A stretch of 64,000 nucleotides of DNA from the NCBI RefSeq assembly GCF_007859205.1, contig NZ_VOHP01000005.1, positions 1-64,000 on the forward strand. Direction: 5' to 3'. The notes under the pieces are model-generated. The model searched no databases. It was not told the origin of the DNA and was given only the letters and a program-made list of their open reading frames with translations. The stretch is from Streptococcus sp. sy004. Lineage in GTDB: Bacteria; Bacillota; Bacilli; Lactobacillales; Streptococcaceae. Positions 36,035 to 45,690 of the stretch are shown one piece after another. A program made the position numbers and the translations under genes. The first letter of the stretch is position 1. Each line of letters opens with the position of its first letter.

Positions 36035-36949
36035 ATGTACGACACGCTAGTTATTGGTGCAGGTCCAGCTGGGATGACTGCGGCCCTTTATGCAGCTAGA
36101 AGTAACCTCAAGGTAGGTCTGTTGGAACAGGGAGCACCTGGTGGGCAGATGAATAATACGGCCGATATTGAAAATTATCCTGGTTTTGACTTGATTTCTG
36201 GACCAGAGTTATCGATGAAGATGTTTGAGCCTTTAGAAAAACTAGGCGTAGAACACCTCTATGGTATTGTGACGACCATTCAAGACTTGGGTCAAAGTAA
36301 ATTGGTCAAGACCATGGATGGTGAATTTGAAGCCAAGACCGTGATTCTTGCAACAGGTGCTAAACATCGTTTACTTCAGGTGGCAGGTGAAGACACCTAT
36401 GCCAGTCGAGGTGTATCCTACTGTGCAGTTTGTGACGGTGCATTTTTCCGAGATCAAGACCTTCTTGTTGTTGGTGGAGGCGATTCGGCAGTTGAAGAAG
36501 CTCTGTTTTTGACACGTTTTGCCAAATCAGTGACCATTGTTCATCGCCGTGATCAACTCAGAGCCCAAAAAGTCCTACAAGACCGAGCTCTTGCCAATGA
36601 AAAAATCAACTTCATTTGGGATAGTGTGGTCAAAGAAATCAAAGGGAACGATGTTAAAGTGACTAGCGTCGACATTGAAAATGTCAAGACAGGTCAAGTG
36701 ACCAATCACGCCTTTGCAGGTGTCTTTATCTACATCGGACTTGATCCCGTATCACAGATGGTAGCTGACTTGCAAATGACAGATGATAATGGTTGGATTC
36801 CAACAGACGATAAAATGGCAACCAAGGTGCCAGGTATCTTTGCCATTGGTGACGTTCGCCAAAAAGACCTACGTCAGATTACGACAGCTGTCGGTGACGG
36901 AGCGACCGCAGGTATTTCAGCCTATCACTACCTAACAGAACACAACTAA
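36035..36949 (+). CDS. trxB: Thioredoxin reductase
   Basis: 304 residues, FAD/NADPH enzyme reducing thioredoxin. FAD motif GAGPAGMTAALYA at 8-20, redox pair CAVC (Cys130, Cys133), NADPH motif GGGDSAVEEALFL, and C-terminal GIFAIGDVRQKDLRQITTA. AAAGGAGA precedes the start. Terminator follows. Confidence 0.96.
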   Translation: MYDTLVIGAGPAGMTAALYAARSNLKVGLLEQGAPGGQMNNTADIENYPGFDLISGPELSMKMFEPLEKLGVEHLYGIVTTIQDLGQSKLVKTMDGEFEAKTVILATGAKHRLLQVAGEDTYASRGVSYCAVCDGAFFRDQDLLVVGGGDSAVEEALFLTRFAKSVTIVHRRDQLRAQKVLQDRALANEKINFIWDSVVKEIKGNDVKVTSVDIENVKTGQVTNHAFAGVFIYIGLDPVSQMVADLQMTDDNGWIPTDDKMATKVPGIFAIGDVRQKDLRQITTAVGDGATAGISAYHYLTEHN

Positions 36950-36973
36950 AGCAGAGAAAACTCTGCTTTTTTT
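36949..36973 (+). terminator. trxB terminator
   Basis: Stem AGCAGAG / CTCTGCT followed by seven T. Confidence 0.85.
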
Positions 36974-37074
36974 GATGTGAAAGAGTTGACAAAAGAATTA
37001 TTCGGTAGAATGTTAATAAACCTTTCTAACCGACCTGAAAATATGCTATCCTTAAAGAATGGGAGGTGTTGTTA

Positions 37075-37752
37075 ATGATTGATTATTTGTTTGTTTCTCC
37101 ACTTGGCTGGAGTCAGCATGTTTGGGACAAGTTGTTAAAATTTCCAGTTTTCGCTAAGGGTAAATGCGATTTTGTTAATTTTTTAGATGAATCTTTTTCA
37201 GCAATTACTCAAGAAGAAGTAGAAGCAAGTTTATTGGCAAAAATGAAAAACTTATCTTCTAGTGGGACAGTGATTGCTTCTTCTTATGGCAGTTTAGTCA
37301 CCTTATCTGTTTTGGCAAAAGCCAAGTTGCCGATTGCTCGCTTGGTTTTAATTTCAGGATTAGAAGAAGTGTCATCACAAGTAGATTTGGATGATATGTT
37401 TCAAAAGGTTGTTGACGAAAGTTATACCGACGTATCAGAGTATTTGGACGTGATGTTGACAGGAGAAGAACGAAAAGACAGTATTCTTTGTCAGATTCTT
37501 GAGTATAATTTACAGAAAAAAGAAGAAAGTTTCCAGTTAATTCTTAGTCAATATAATATCCATGCTTACTTAAGTATTTATGCTGGACTTAATCCTAACT
37601 ATCTTTTGGAACAAGTGAGTCAACTAGTTAAACAAATAACAGTTTTTTCAGAGCAGACTTTGACCGTTTCTCATATTAAGATTCTTCCAGAAGATCATCT
37701 GTTGATGTTAACTCAACCTAAACTTTTATATCACCATCTCATCAACCCTTAG
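37075..37752 (+). CDS. Alpha/beta hydrolase fold protein of unknown substrate
   Basis: 225 residues. The nucleophile elbow reads ASSYG (Ser70), fitting [GA]-x-S-x-G, and the probable catalytic histidine is in PEDHLLM (His208). This suits the BioH/carboxylesterase-like part of the superfamily, but sequence conservation is weak and no substrate can be named. Start ATG 37075 has GGGAGG 8 nt upstream; an upstream GTG at 37066 overlaps that site. Single gene with its own upstream region. Confidence 0.65.
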   Translation: MIDYLFVSPLGWSQHVWDKLLKFPVFAKGKCDFVNFLDESFSAITQEEVEASLLAKMKNLSSSGTVIASSYGSLVTLSVLAKAKLPIARLVLISGLEEVSSQVDLDDMFQKVVDESYTDVSEYLDVMLTGEERKDSILCQILEYNLQKKEESFQLILSQYNIHAYLSIYAGLNPNYLLEQVSQLVKQITVFSEQTLTVSHIKILPEDHLLMLTQPKLLYHHLINP

Positions 37753-37777
37753 CGTCTATTTTTCCCTTAAATTATGC

Positions 37778-37783
37778 TATAAT
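37778..37783 (+). promoter_or_regulatory. pncB-nadE promoter -10
   Basis: TATAAT with an extended TGC element; the -35 (TCTATT) is poor. Confidence 0.55.
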
Positions 37784-37809
37784 AAGGATAAGGAGAAGAT
37801 TGACAACTT

Positions 37810-39273
37810 ATGATATATACAGATGATAGTTTGACCCTACATACGGATTTGTATCAGATTAACATGATGCAGGTTTATTTTAATCAGGGGATTCACAACA
37901 AAAAAGCCGTTTTTGAGCTTTATTTTAGAAAATTACCTTTTGCCAATGGCTATGCTGTTTTTGCAGGTCTGGAGCGAATTGTCCGATATTTAGAAAATCT
38001 CAAGTTTTCAGAAACAGACCTTGCCTACTTGCGTGAGCTAGGCTACCAAGAAGATTTCTTGACCTATCTTAAAAATTTCAAGCTGGAATTATCCATCAAG
38101 TCAGCCCAAGAGGGAGATTTGGTTTTTGCCAATGAACCTTTGGTTCAAGTTGAAGGCCCGCTTGCTCAAGGGCAATTACTAGAAACAGCTCTTTTGAATA
38201 TCGTTAACTTCCAAACGTTGATTGCCACTAAGGCTGCACGAATTAAGTCAGTGATTGAAGATGAGCCACTTTTGGAATTTGGCACTCGTAGGGCTCAAGA
38301 AATGGACGCAGCCCTTTGGGGAACTAGAGCTGCCATGATTGGTGGTGCTGACGCTACCAGTAATGTTCGAGCGGGTAAGATTTTTGGGATTCCAGTTTCT
38401 GGAACCCACGCGCACGCCCTTGTTCAAGTCTATGGCAATGATTACGATGCCTTTAAGGCTTATGCCAGCACTCATAAAGACTGTATCTTTTTGGTTGATA
38501 CCTATGACACGCTTCGCCTAGGTGTACCTGCTGCGATTAAGGTTGCCAAGGAATTTGGTGATAAGATCAACTTCAAAGGTGTGCGAATTGACTCAGGTGA
38601 TATGGCTTATCTATCTAAGAAAGTCAGAAAGCAACTAGATGATGCCGGCTATCCTGATGCTAAGATTTATGCGTCTAATGACCTAGATGAAAACACCATT
38701 CTCAACCTTAAAATGCAAAAAGCTAAGATTGATGTTTGGGGCGTGGGAACAAAGCTCATTACAGCCTATGATCAACCCGCCTTGGGAGCCGTTTATAAGA
38801 TTGTGTCCATCGAAGATGACAGGGGGCAAATGCAAGACACCATTAAGTTGTCTAATAACGCTGAAAAAGTTTCTACTCCTGGTAAAAAACAAGTTTGGCG
38901 AATTACCAGTCGTGCCAAAGGCAAGTCAGAGGGTGATTATTTAACTTTTTCTGATGTTGATGTTAACCGACTAGACGAAATCCACATGTTCCATCCAACC
39001 TATACCTATATTGACAAGTGGGTCAAGGACTTTGATGCCGTGCCACTTTTGGTTGATATTTATGACCAAGGAAAATTGGTCTATGACTTGCCAAATTTGA
39101 CGGAAATTAAGGCCTATGCCAAGAAAGAACTCGATGCCTTATGGGACGAATACAAACGTGTACTTAATCCACAGGAGTATCCAGTGGACTTGGCAGGCGA
39201 TGTGTGGAAAAATAAGATGGATCTGATTGACCGAGTGCGTAAGGAAGCATTGAGTAGAGGAGTGGAGGTCTGA
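37810..39273 (+). CDS. pncB: Nicotinate phosphoribosyltransferase
   Basis: 487 residues; first step of NAD salvage from nicotinate. Recognisable stretches: [57 protein letters not shown] and [14 protein letters not shown]. It overlaps nadE (TGATG), forming a two-gene NAD salvage operon. AGGAG lies 14 nt upstream of the ATG, a long spacing, but no better start is in frame. Confidence 0.95.
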   Translation: MIYTDDSLTLHTDLYQINMMQVYFNQGIHNKKAVFELYFRKLPFANGYAVFAGLERIVRYLENLKFSETDLAYLRELGYQEDFLTYLKNFKLELSIKSAQEGDLVFANEPLVQVEGPLAQGQLLETALLNIVNFQTLIATKAARIKSVIEDEPLLEFGTRRAQEMDAALWGTRAAMIGGADATSNVRAGKIFGIPVSGTHAHALVQVYGNDYDAFKAYASTHKDCIFLVDTYDTLRLGVPAAIKVAKEFGDKINFKGVRIDSGDMAYLSKKVRKQLDDAGYPDAKIYASNDLDENTILNLKMQKAKIDVWGVGTKLITAYDQPALGAVYKIVSIEDDRGQMQDTIKLSNNAEKVSTPGKKQVWRITSRAKGKSEGDYLTFSDVDVNRLDEIHMFHPTYTYIDKWVKDFDAVPLLVDIYDQGKLVYDLPNLTEIKAYAKKELDALWDEYKRVLNPQEYPVDLAGDVWKNKMDLIDRVRKEALSRGVEV

Positions 39274-40097
39274 TGTCACTACAAAGAGAAATCATTAAAG
39301 CCTTAGGCGTAAAAGCGCAAATTGACCCCAAAGAAGAAATTAGAAAGTCTATTGATTTTCTGAAAAGTTACTTGTACAAACACCCCTTTTTGAAAACCTT
39401 TGTTTTAGGGATTTCAGGAGGTCAAGATTCAACCTTGGCTGGCCGACTCGCCCAGCTAACCATGGAAGAAATGCGAATTGAAACTAAAGATGACAGTTAT
39501 CAATTTATTGCAGTTCGTCTGCCTTATGGGGTACAGGCTGACGAAGCAGATGCCCAAAAAGCCTTGGATTTTATTCAACCAGATCAACTGTTGACAGTCA
39601 ACATTAAAGAGGCAGTTGATGGCCAAGTGGCAGAACTAGCTAGGGCAGGTGTGAGCATTTCTGATTTTAATAAGGGAAATATCAAGGCTCGTCAGCGTAT
39701 GATTACCCAGTATGCCATTGCAGGCCAGTATCAGGGAGCTGTTATTGGGACTGATCATGCTGCAGAAAATATTACTGGTTTCTTTACCAAATTCGGTGAT
39801 GGTGGAGCAGACATCTTGCCCCTATTTCGCCTAAATAAACGTCAAGGAAAAGCTCTCTTGAAGGAATTAGGAGCAGAAGCAAGTCTTTACAACAAGATTC
39901 CTATTGCTGATTTGGAAGAAGATAAACCAGGCTTGGCAGATGAAGTGGCTTTAGGAGTGACCTATAACGCTATCGATGATTACTTGGAAGGAAAAAAAAT
40001 TACATCCCAAGCCCAAGAGATCATTGAAAATTGGTGGCAAAAAACAGCCCATAAACGTCACCTGCCGATTACGATTTTTGATGATTTTTGGAAATAA
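39273..40097 (+). CDS. nadE: NH3-dependent NAD+ synthetase
   Basis: 274 residues; amidates deamido-NAD with ammonia. P-loop [16 protein letters not shown], and later [22 protein letters not shown] and [17 protein letters not shown]. No glutaminase domain, so the ammonia-dependent type. The start overlaps the pncB stop. Confidence 0.96.
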   Translation: MSLQREIIKALGVKAQIDPKEEIRKSIDFLKSYLYKHPFLKTFVLGISGGQDSTLAGRLAQLTMEEMRIETKDDSYQFIAVRLPYGVQADEADAQKALDFIQPDQLLTVNIKEAVDGQVAELARAGVSISDFNKGNIKARQRMITQYAIAGQYQGAVIGTDHAAENITGFFTKFGDGGADILPLFRLNKRQGKALLKELGAEASLYNKIPIADLEEDKPGLADEVALGVTYNAIDDYLEGKKITSQAQEIIENWWQKTAHKRHLPITIFDDFWK

Positions 40098-40100
40098 AGT

Positions 40101-40133
40101 AAATTCTACTAACTGGTTTAGTAGAATTTTTTT
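40101..40133 (+). terminator. nadE terminator
   Basis: Stem AAATTCTACTAA / TTTAGTAGAATTT with loop CTGG, then T-run. Confidence 0.87.
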
Positions 40134-40153
40134 GAAGAAAATACAAAAAACTA

Positions 40154-40182
40154 TTGCAAACGCTTTCCGAAAATGCTATAAT
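40154..40182 (+). promoter_or_regulatory. adh promoter with overlapping cre site
   Basis: TTGCAA (40154-40159), 17 bp, TATAAT (40177-40182). TGCAAACGCTTTCC (40155-40168) matches the cre core TGNAANCGNNNNCA at all but the last base and overlaps the -35, so CcpA repression is likely. Confidence 0.78.
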
Positions 40183-40223
40183 AAGATTGTTAAAAAGATA
40201 ACAAACTATAAAGGAGGCTTACT

Positions 40224-41279
40224 ATGAAAGCAGCAACTTATGTCAATAAAGGTCAATTAGAATTAGTTGAACAACCTAAACCAACGATTGTTAATCCAAC
40301 TGATGCTATTGTACGAATTGTGAAAACCACGATTTGTGGAACGGATCTTCATATTTTAGGTGGAGATGTACCAGCTTGTAAACCAGGAACAATCTTGGGT
40401 CATGAGGGAATTGGAATCGTAGAAGAAGTCGGAGAGGCAGTTAGCAATTTCAAGGTTGGTGATAAAGTTATTGTTTCTTGTATCACTTCTTGTAATACTT
40501 GCTACTATTGTAAGCGTCAATTGCCATCTCACTGTGAAAGTGGTGGATGGATTTTAGGACATCTCATCAATGGTACACAGTCTGAGTATGTTCATATTCC
40601 TCATGCAGATGGTAGTCTTTATCACGCACCTAAGACAGTAGAAGATGATGCTCTTGTAATGTTGTCTGATATTTTCCCAACTTCCTATGAAATTGGTGTT
40701 CAACCATCTCATGTTAAACCAGGAGATAGCGTGTGTATTGTCGGTGCAGGTCCAGTTGGTTTAGCAGCCTTGTTGACAGTTCAATTCTATTCTCCAGCTA
40801 AGATTATTATGGTTGATTTGTCTGAATCTCGTCTTGAAGCCGCTAAGAAGTTTGGTGCAACACATACGATTTGTTCATCTGATGTGGAAGAAATCAAGGC
40901 TAAGATTGATGAATTGACAGATGGTCGTGGTGTTGATGTTAGTATGGAGTGTGTTGGTTATCCAGAAACCTTTGATGTTTGTCAAAATGTTGTGGCTATC
41001 GGTGGTCACATTGCCAACTTGGGTGTTCATGGTAAGCCAGTTGACTTTGCTTTGCAAGATTTATGGATTAAGAATGTGACTTTATCAACTGGTTTGGTTA
41101 ATGCTAATACCACTGAAATGTTGCTTAACGTTGTGAAATCAGGAAAAATTGATGCAGGCCAGTTAGTAACGCACCACTTCAAACTATCTGAAATTGAAAA
41201 AGCCTATGAAGTCTTTAAGAATGCTGGTAAAAACGAAGCACTTAAAGTTATCATTGAAAATGATATTACACCAGTTTAG
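40224..41279 (+). CDS. Zinc-dependent alcohol dehydrogenase family protein
   Basis: 351 residues of the medium-chain dehydrogenase family. Catalytic zinc site Cys38, His60, Glu61; structural zinc Cys90, Cys93, Cys96, Cys104; nucleotide motif GAGPVGLAALL. Substrate is uncertain (ethanol, butanediol or another secondary alcohol). AAAGGAGG precedes the ATG. It stands alone between nadE and pbp1A under a strong cre-like promoter, where related streptococci as I recall often carry pepC. Confidence 0.9.
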   Translation: MKAATYVNKGQLELVEQPKPTIVNPTDAIVRIVKTTICGTDLHILGGDVPACKPGTILGHEGIGIVEEVGEAVSNFKVGDKVIVSCITSCNTCYYCKRQLPSHCESGGWILGHLINGTQSEYVHIPHADGSLYHAPKTVEDDALVMLSDIFPTSYEIGVQPSHVKPGDSVCIVGAGPVGLAALLTVQFYSPAKIIMVDLSESRLEAAKKFGATHTICSSDVEEIKAKIDELTDGRGVDVSMECVGYPETFDVCQNVVAIGGHIANLGVHGKPVDFALQDLWIKNVTLSTGLVNANTTEMLLNVVKSGKIDAGQLVTHHFKLSEIEKAYEVFKNAGKNEALKVIIENDITPV

Positions 41280-41296
41280 TTACAGTTGACCAAATA

Positions 41297-41323
41297 AAAA
41301 ATCCCTTATCTGAGGGATTTTCT
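41297..41323. terminator. Bidirectional terminator between adh and pbp1A
   Basis: AAAATCCC - TTATCT - GAGGGATTTT with A-run left and T-run right, between convergent genes. Confidence 0.85.
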
Positions 41324-43615
41324 TTATTCTTCAATTTCTTCTTCATAGAATGGAACAGTTTCTGTTGCTGAACTAGAAGTGTTCTCTCTAGTTGTTGCAT
41401 TGCTTGAAGCAATTGATGTCGATGCAACGGCTTCAAGTTCATCTTCGGTTTCGGTATCTGTTTCTGAGGCTTTACTAGAAGAAGTTGAGCTGCTTTCTTT
41501 TGAAGAGCTACTTGTTTCATTTTGACTACTACTGCTGATTTCGTTAGTAGTGACAGTTGTAGAACTTGTTGTGTGATTGCTACGATTATTAGTTGCTCGT
41601 GAGTTAGAATAATAATCTCTATTATTAGTACTATAACCATCTAAATAAAGCATGCCATTGCTACGATATAGTCCTTCAGGCATTTCCCAATCATCACTAT
41701 AACCACCAGTGAGGTAATACATGACTGTTCGATAGATTTGAGCAGAGATTTTTAGCCCATTACCATAAAGTGGGGTTAAACGGTTTTTATAACCCGTCCA
41801 AACAGCCATTGAATATTGAGATGTGTAGCCGACAAAGTTAGAATCTGGTGCAATTGTTCCAACATTTTGTGTGTAAAGTCCAGTTTCTGCAGCAATAATA
41901 TCTAACTCGTCATCACTATAGTTTGATGTTCCTGTTTTACCAGCTTGTGGCATTGAACCAATTGCAGCTTCTGTACCTGTTCCGTAAGTTAGAACGGTTT
42001 TCAGCATGTCTGTCATCATGTAGGCTGTGGTTTCTTTCATCGCACGAGAGCCTTCAGGTTTGTAAGATTGACTTGATCCGTCATTAAATTCAATCTTATT
42101 AACGTATTGTGGTTTATAGTAGGTACCACCATTTGCAAAAGCAGCATAGGCAGCAGCCATCTTCTCGCTACTAGCACCGTACTTAGAATCATTGACGGTT
42201 GTGTTACTAGAGATGGCATTAGAATAGAGCATTTCAGGATAGTCAATTCCTAATTTGTTAAGGAATTTGAGAGAGGTTTCTAATCCAGCCGCTTCCAAAG
42301 CTCGAATAGCTGGAATGTTACGCGATTGCATTAGAGCTGTTTGAATGGTCATCCAGCCATAGTATTGACGATCCCAGTTATAGACTTGGGTATAAGTACC
42401 AGGCCAATAATAGATAGAATCGTTAGTTGATTGAGCGGTAGAGGTATAGACCCCACTATCAAGAGCAGGCCCATAGTCTGTGATTGGTTTCATGGTTGAC
42501 GCCCAGTCACGATCGGTTAAAACAGCTTGATTGGTACCAAATGAGATATCATCGTTTTGATTTCTAGCGCCTAGTTGGGCAATGACTTGACCAGTATTGA
42601 CATCCATAATGGTTGAAGCTACTTGCATTTCATCATCTGGATAAGCGATGTAGTCATAGGTGTTATAAACATCCCATAGGTAGCTTTGTAAGTTTGAATT
42701 AACATTCGTATAAACTTTTAAACCAGACGTAAAGATGTCTTTACCTGTTTTTTCTTCAACTTCTTGAATGACTTGTTTGAGATAGTTATCTAGATATTTT
42801 TCATAGCTAACTTTCTTTTGTAGTGGTTTAAGGCCATCAGTAACAGGAGTGGCTAAGGCTTCCTCATAGACCTCTTTACTAATCTTACCGTAATTAAGCA
42901 TTTGAGATAGCACAGTATCACGTCGAGCTTGAGCTGTTTCGGCATTGGTATAAGGGTCATATTGGCTAGGAGCTTGTGGAATACCAGCAAGTAAAGCTAA
43001 TTGAGCGATAGACAATTCTGGCAGATCTTTGCCATAATAGTTTTTAGCCGCTGTTCGCATACCATAGTAACCATTTCCCATATAAACCTTGTTAATGTAG
43101 AAGGTTAGAATTTCTTGCTTGGTATATTTTTTCTCCATTTGTAGTGATAACCAAGCTTCTTGAGCCTTACGTTTAAGGTTTTGGTCGCGTTCAGTGGTTG
43201 AGAAATATGCTAGCTTAATCAATTGCTGATCAAGGGTTGATCCACCTTGAGTGGTGTTGCTGGTTAAATTATGCCAAGCAGAACCTAGGATACGGAAAAT
43301 ATCAATTCCTCGATGTTCAAAGAAACGGCGATCTTCGATAGCTGTCACAGCATTGACCAGATCAATTGGAATGCTATCAGCCGTTACGCTCTCACGTTGT
43401 TCAGCTCCTAAATCAGCAATTTGATTTCCCTCGCTGTCAAATACCAAGCTGGAATTAACAGCCCTCAATTTGTCTTCAGAGAGAGACGGAGCGGTAAGGA
43501 CAAAAAAGCCAAAAACTAAGGCACCTATAACAACTAGGAAAATGATAAAACTGAGTAGTGCTCCTACTGCATATTTAATAAGGTTTAAAAGAGATTTCGA
43601 TTTGATAGTAATCAC
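41324..43615 (-). CDS. pbp1A: Class A penicillin-binding protein 1A
   Basis: Bifunctional peptidoglycan glycosyltransferase/transpeptidase. 763 residues: membrane anchor about 12-40, glycosyltransferase domain with [12 protein letters not shown] (Glu94) and [12 protein letters not shown], transpeptidase domain with STMK (Ser373, Lys376), SRN (431-433) and KTGTSNY. Residues about 672-763 are an extracellular Ser/Thr-rich low-complexity tail. recU lies 3 nt upstream on the same strand, the usual recU-pbp1A operon. Confidence 0.96.
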   Translation of the reverse strand: MITIKSKSLLNLIKYAVGALLSFIIFLVVIGALVFGFFVLTAPSLSEDKLRAVNSSLVFDSEGNQIADLGAEQRESVTADSIPIDLVNAVTAIEDRRFFEHRGIDIFRILGSAWHNLTSNTTQGGSTLDQQLIKLAYFSTTERDQNLKRKAQEAWLSLQMEKKYTKQEILTFYINKVYMGNGYYGMRTAAKNYYGKDLPELSIAQLALLAGIPQAPSQYDPYTNAETAQARRDTVLSQMLNYGKISKEVYEEALATPVTDGLKPLQKKVSYEKYLDNYLKQVIQEVEEKTGKDIFTSGLKVYTNVNSNLQSYLWDVYNTYDYIAYPDDEMQVASTIMDVNTGQVIAQLGARNQNDDISFGTNQAVLTDRDWASTMKPITDYGPALDSGVYTSTAQSTNDSIYYWPGTYTQVYNWDRQYYGWMTIQTALMQSRNIPAIRALEAAGLETSLKFLNKLGIDYPEMLYSNAISSNTTVNDSKYGASSEKMAAAYAAFANGGTYYKPQYVNKIEFNDGSSQSYKPEGSRAMKETTAYMMTDMLKTVLTYGTGTEAAIGSMPQAGKTGTSNYSDDELDIIAAETGLYTQNVGTIAPDSNFVGYTSQYSMAVWTGYKNRLTPLYGNGLKISAQIYRTVMYYLTGGYSDDWEMPEGLYRSNGMLYLDGYSTNNRDYYSNSRATNNRSNHTTSSTTVTTNEISSSSQNETSSSSKESSSTSSSKASETDTETEDELEAVASTSIASSNATTRENTSSSATETVPFYEEEIEE

Positions 43616-43618
43616 CGC

Positions 43619-44206
43619 CTAAAAGAATTTTTCAATAATATCAAGATAAGGGACTTGAGGAAGAATAGAGTCAGCTATGCGATAGCCTTGTTTTTTGATA
43701 TAATCAAGTGGCATAGATTTGCTTCCTTGGTCACGTTTGTAGTGGTCAATTAAAGCTTGAGCTGGTAAGAAATAGGTTTCTTTCAACGAAGAAAAATGCA
43801 AGAGAACAAAGCAAATGCCATCTTGTCGAAGCACTTGTTTCATGTGTTCAATCTGATGCTCGTGAAAATTTTTCATGGGCATGGCAGTTTTTTGCCGGGT
43901 TTCCTTGGCTTCAAAATCAATGTAACGTCCCTTATAGACACCAGAATAGTCAGTGGTTGAGGCTTGTCTAAAATAAGCTTCAACAATTTTCGCCCGACTG
44001 CGTTTGGGGTAATCGACTTTGACGATCTGAACGGGTGTCGGTTTTTTATGAATAACTGCTAGTTCTCGTGTCAAATAGTAGGCATTAGTCGCATTGATAC
44101 TGGCTTCAAAAGACATACCACGATTGGCAAAGTCAGTTTGAGAACGGTTCTGTTTCAAATGTTTTGAAACAGCTTGTCGCTTTAATCGATGAGGGTAGTT
44201 AACCAT
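43619..44206 (-). CDS. recU: Holliday junction resolvase RecU
   Basis: 195 residues; cleaves four-way DNA junctions. Family pieces: [17 protein letters not shown], the nuclease core [20 protein letters not shown] segment ([16 protein letters not shown]) with acidic metal ligands, and [15 protein letters not shown]. First gene of the recU-pbp1A unit, divergent from ypsA. Confidence 0.95.
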   Translation of the reverse strand: MVNYPHRLKRQAVSKHLKQNRSQTDFANRGMSFEASINATNAYYLTRELAVIHKKPTPVQIVKVDYPKRSRAKIVEAYFRQASTTDYSGVYKGRYIDFEAKETRQKTAMPMKNFHEHQIEHMKQVLRQDGICFVLLHFSSLKETYFLPAQALIDHYKRDQGSKSMPLDYIKKQGYRIADSILPQVPYLDIIEKFF

Positions 44207-44280
44207 ATCGCTCCTAATCGCTTAATTAAAATAACATATTTCAACCTATTATAGCATATTTTTAGAAAGGATAGCAAAAA

Positions 44281-44805
44281 ATGTCCACAATTCTTGTTTC
44301 AGGTTACCGAAATTTTGATTTGGGTATTTTTCAAGAAACAGACCCACGGCTACAAGTGATTAAAAAAGCTATTGAAAAAGATTTGGAGCATTTGTGTGAA
44401 CAAGGCTTAGAGTGGTTGATTTTCACAGGTAATTTGGGGTTTGAATATTGGGTTTTGGAGGTTGCTAAAAACATGCAGAAGGACTACAGGTTTCAGATGG
44501 GGGTCATTTTTCCCTTTGAAGACCATGGTCAAAGTTGGAATGATAGCAATCAGATGATCTTGGCAGCATTCAAAGCATTGGACTTTGTCAAATATAGCTA
44601 TCCGAGTTACCAAAATCCTAGTCAACTAAAACATTACCAAGATTTTCTTCTCAATCATACTGACGGGGCATATCTCTTTTATGACGAGGAGCGTGAAACG
44701 AATTTGAAATATTTATTTAGGCAAATGAAAAGTTTGCCAAACTATGACATAAAACGCCTAGACTTCGACCGCCTCAACGATTTGGCTCAAGAAATTGAGT
44801 CCTAA
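44281..44805 (+). CDS. ypsA: DUF1273/YpsA family protein (SLOG fold)
   Basis: 174 residues with SGYRNFDLGIF at the start and FTGNLGFEYWVLEVA in the middle, both hallmarks of YpsA. YpsA proteins are predicted nucleotide-binding SLOG proteins; in Bacillus and Staphylococcus YpsA affects cell division, and its gene sits next to gpsB as here. Precise ligand unknown. Confidence 0.9.
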   Translation: MSTILVSGYRNFDLGIFQETDPRLQVIKKAIEKDLEHLCEQGLEWLIFTGNLGFEYWVLEVAKNMQKDYRFQMGVIFPFEDHGQSWNDSNQMILAAFKALDFVKYSYPSYQNPSQLKHYQDFLLNHTDGAYLFYDEERETNLKYLFRQMKSLPNYDIKRLDFDRLNDLAQEIES

Positions 44806-44822
44806 GGAATTAAGTAAAATTC

Positions 44823-44851
44823 TTGATTTTCCTCCTATCTTCTTGTATAAT
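44823..44851 (+). promoter_or_regulatory. gpsB promoter
   Basis: TTGATT (44823-44828), 17 bp, TATAAT (44846-44851). Confidence 0.72.
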
Positions 44852-44906
44852 TGGAAAGTGAATGAGTTCAATAACTCTTTTAGATTGATCGGTATGGAGA
44901 ATTAGA

Positions 44907-45239
44907 ATGGCAAGTATTATTTTGAGTCCAAAAGACATTTTTGAACAAGAATTTAAGACAGTGATGCGTGGCTTTGATAAAAAAGAGGTGGATGAGTTTT
45001 TAGATGAGGTCATCAAGGATTATGAAACCTTTGCTGCTCAGATTGCAGCCCTTCGTGAAGAAAATCAAGCCTTGAAGAAAAAATTGACTGAAAGTAGTAC
45101 AGAGGTTAAAACTCAGCCTGCCGTTGCAGCAGTACCAGCTAGCAATTTTAGCAGTCATCAAACGGCGACAAATCTTGATATTCTCAAGCGTATTAGCCGT
45201 TTAGAAAAAGAAGTTTTCGGCAAACAGATTGTAGAATAA
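44907..45239 (+). CDS. gpsB: Cell division protein GpsB
   Basis: 110 residues. N-terminal DivIVA-like membrane-binding coiled coil (SPKDIFEQEFKTVMRGFDKKEVDEFLDEVIKDYETF), a variable Thr/Ala linker, and the C-terminal trimerisation helix LDILKRISRLEKEVFGKQI. GpsB coordinates septal and peripheral wall synthesis with PBPs and the PknB/StkP kinase, both also in this window. Confidence 0.96.
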   Translation: MASIILSPKDIFEQEFKTVMRGFDKKEVDEFLDEVIKDYETFAAQIAALREENQALKKKLTESSTEVKTQPAVAAVPASNFSSHQTATNLDILKRISRLEKEVFGKQIVE

Positions 45240-45245
45240 AATAAT

Positions 45246-45641
45246 GTGCAATTTTTGGATAATCGCATGGTAAATTAGTTGCCATGAGGAAAGTCCATGC
45301 TAGCACTGGCTGTGATGCCGGTAGTGTTTGTGCTAGGCGAACCAATAAGCCTAGGGACTTGTCCTTGAGATAAGTTACGGCGGATAAAATGGCTAAGTCT
45401 TTGATATGCCAGAGTCATCCTGAAAGTGCCACAGTGACGTAGTTTTCATGGAAACGTGAAAAATGGAACGCGGTAAACCCCTCAAGCTAGCAACCCAAAC
45501 TTTGGTCGGGGCATGAAATAGCTGGAATACGAACAGACTATTTTGACTGCAAGTTTATCCTTGTAGTAGACAGATGATTATCAAGGGAGGCAAGGCCTAG
45601 TTGCCTCCTGAACAAAACATGGCTTATAGAAAATTGCATAA
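45246..45641 (+). ncRNA. rnpB: RNase P RNA (type B)
   Basis: About 396 nt. The 5' end GTGCAATTTTTGGATAATCGC pairs with the 3' end AAAATTGCAT; the conserved core GAGGAAAGTCCATGCT near the 5' end and AGACAGATGATTAT near the 3' end are clear. Catalytic RNA that trims tRNA 5' ends. In streptococci it lies between gpsB and rlmL, as here. Ends are estimated from the terminal helix. Confidence 0.95.
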
Positions 45642-45648
45642 TAGGTGA

Positions 45649-45670
45649 GCTAGCACTTGCTAGCTTTTAT
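45649..45670 (+). terminator. rnpB terminator
   Basis: AGCTAGCA - C - TTGCTAGCT hairpin followed by TTT; the T-run is short. Confidence 0.65.
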
Positions 45671-45690
45671 TGTAGATTATGAAAGAAGAT

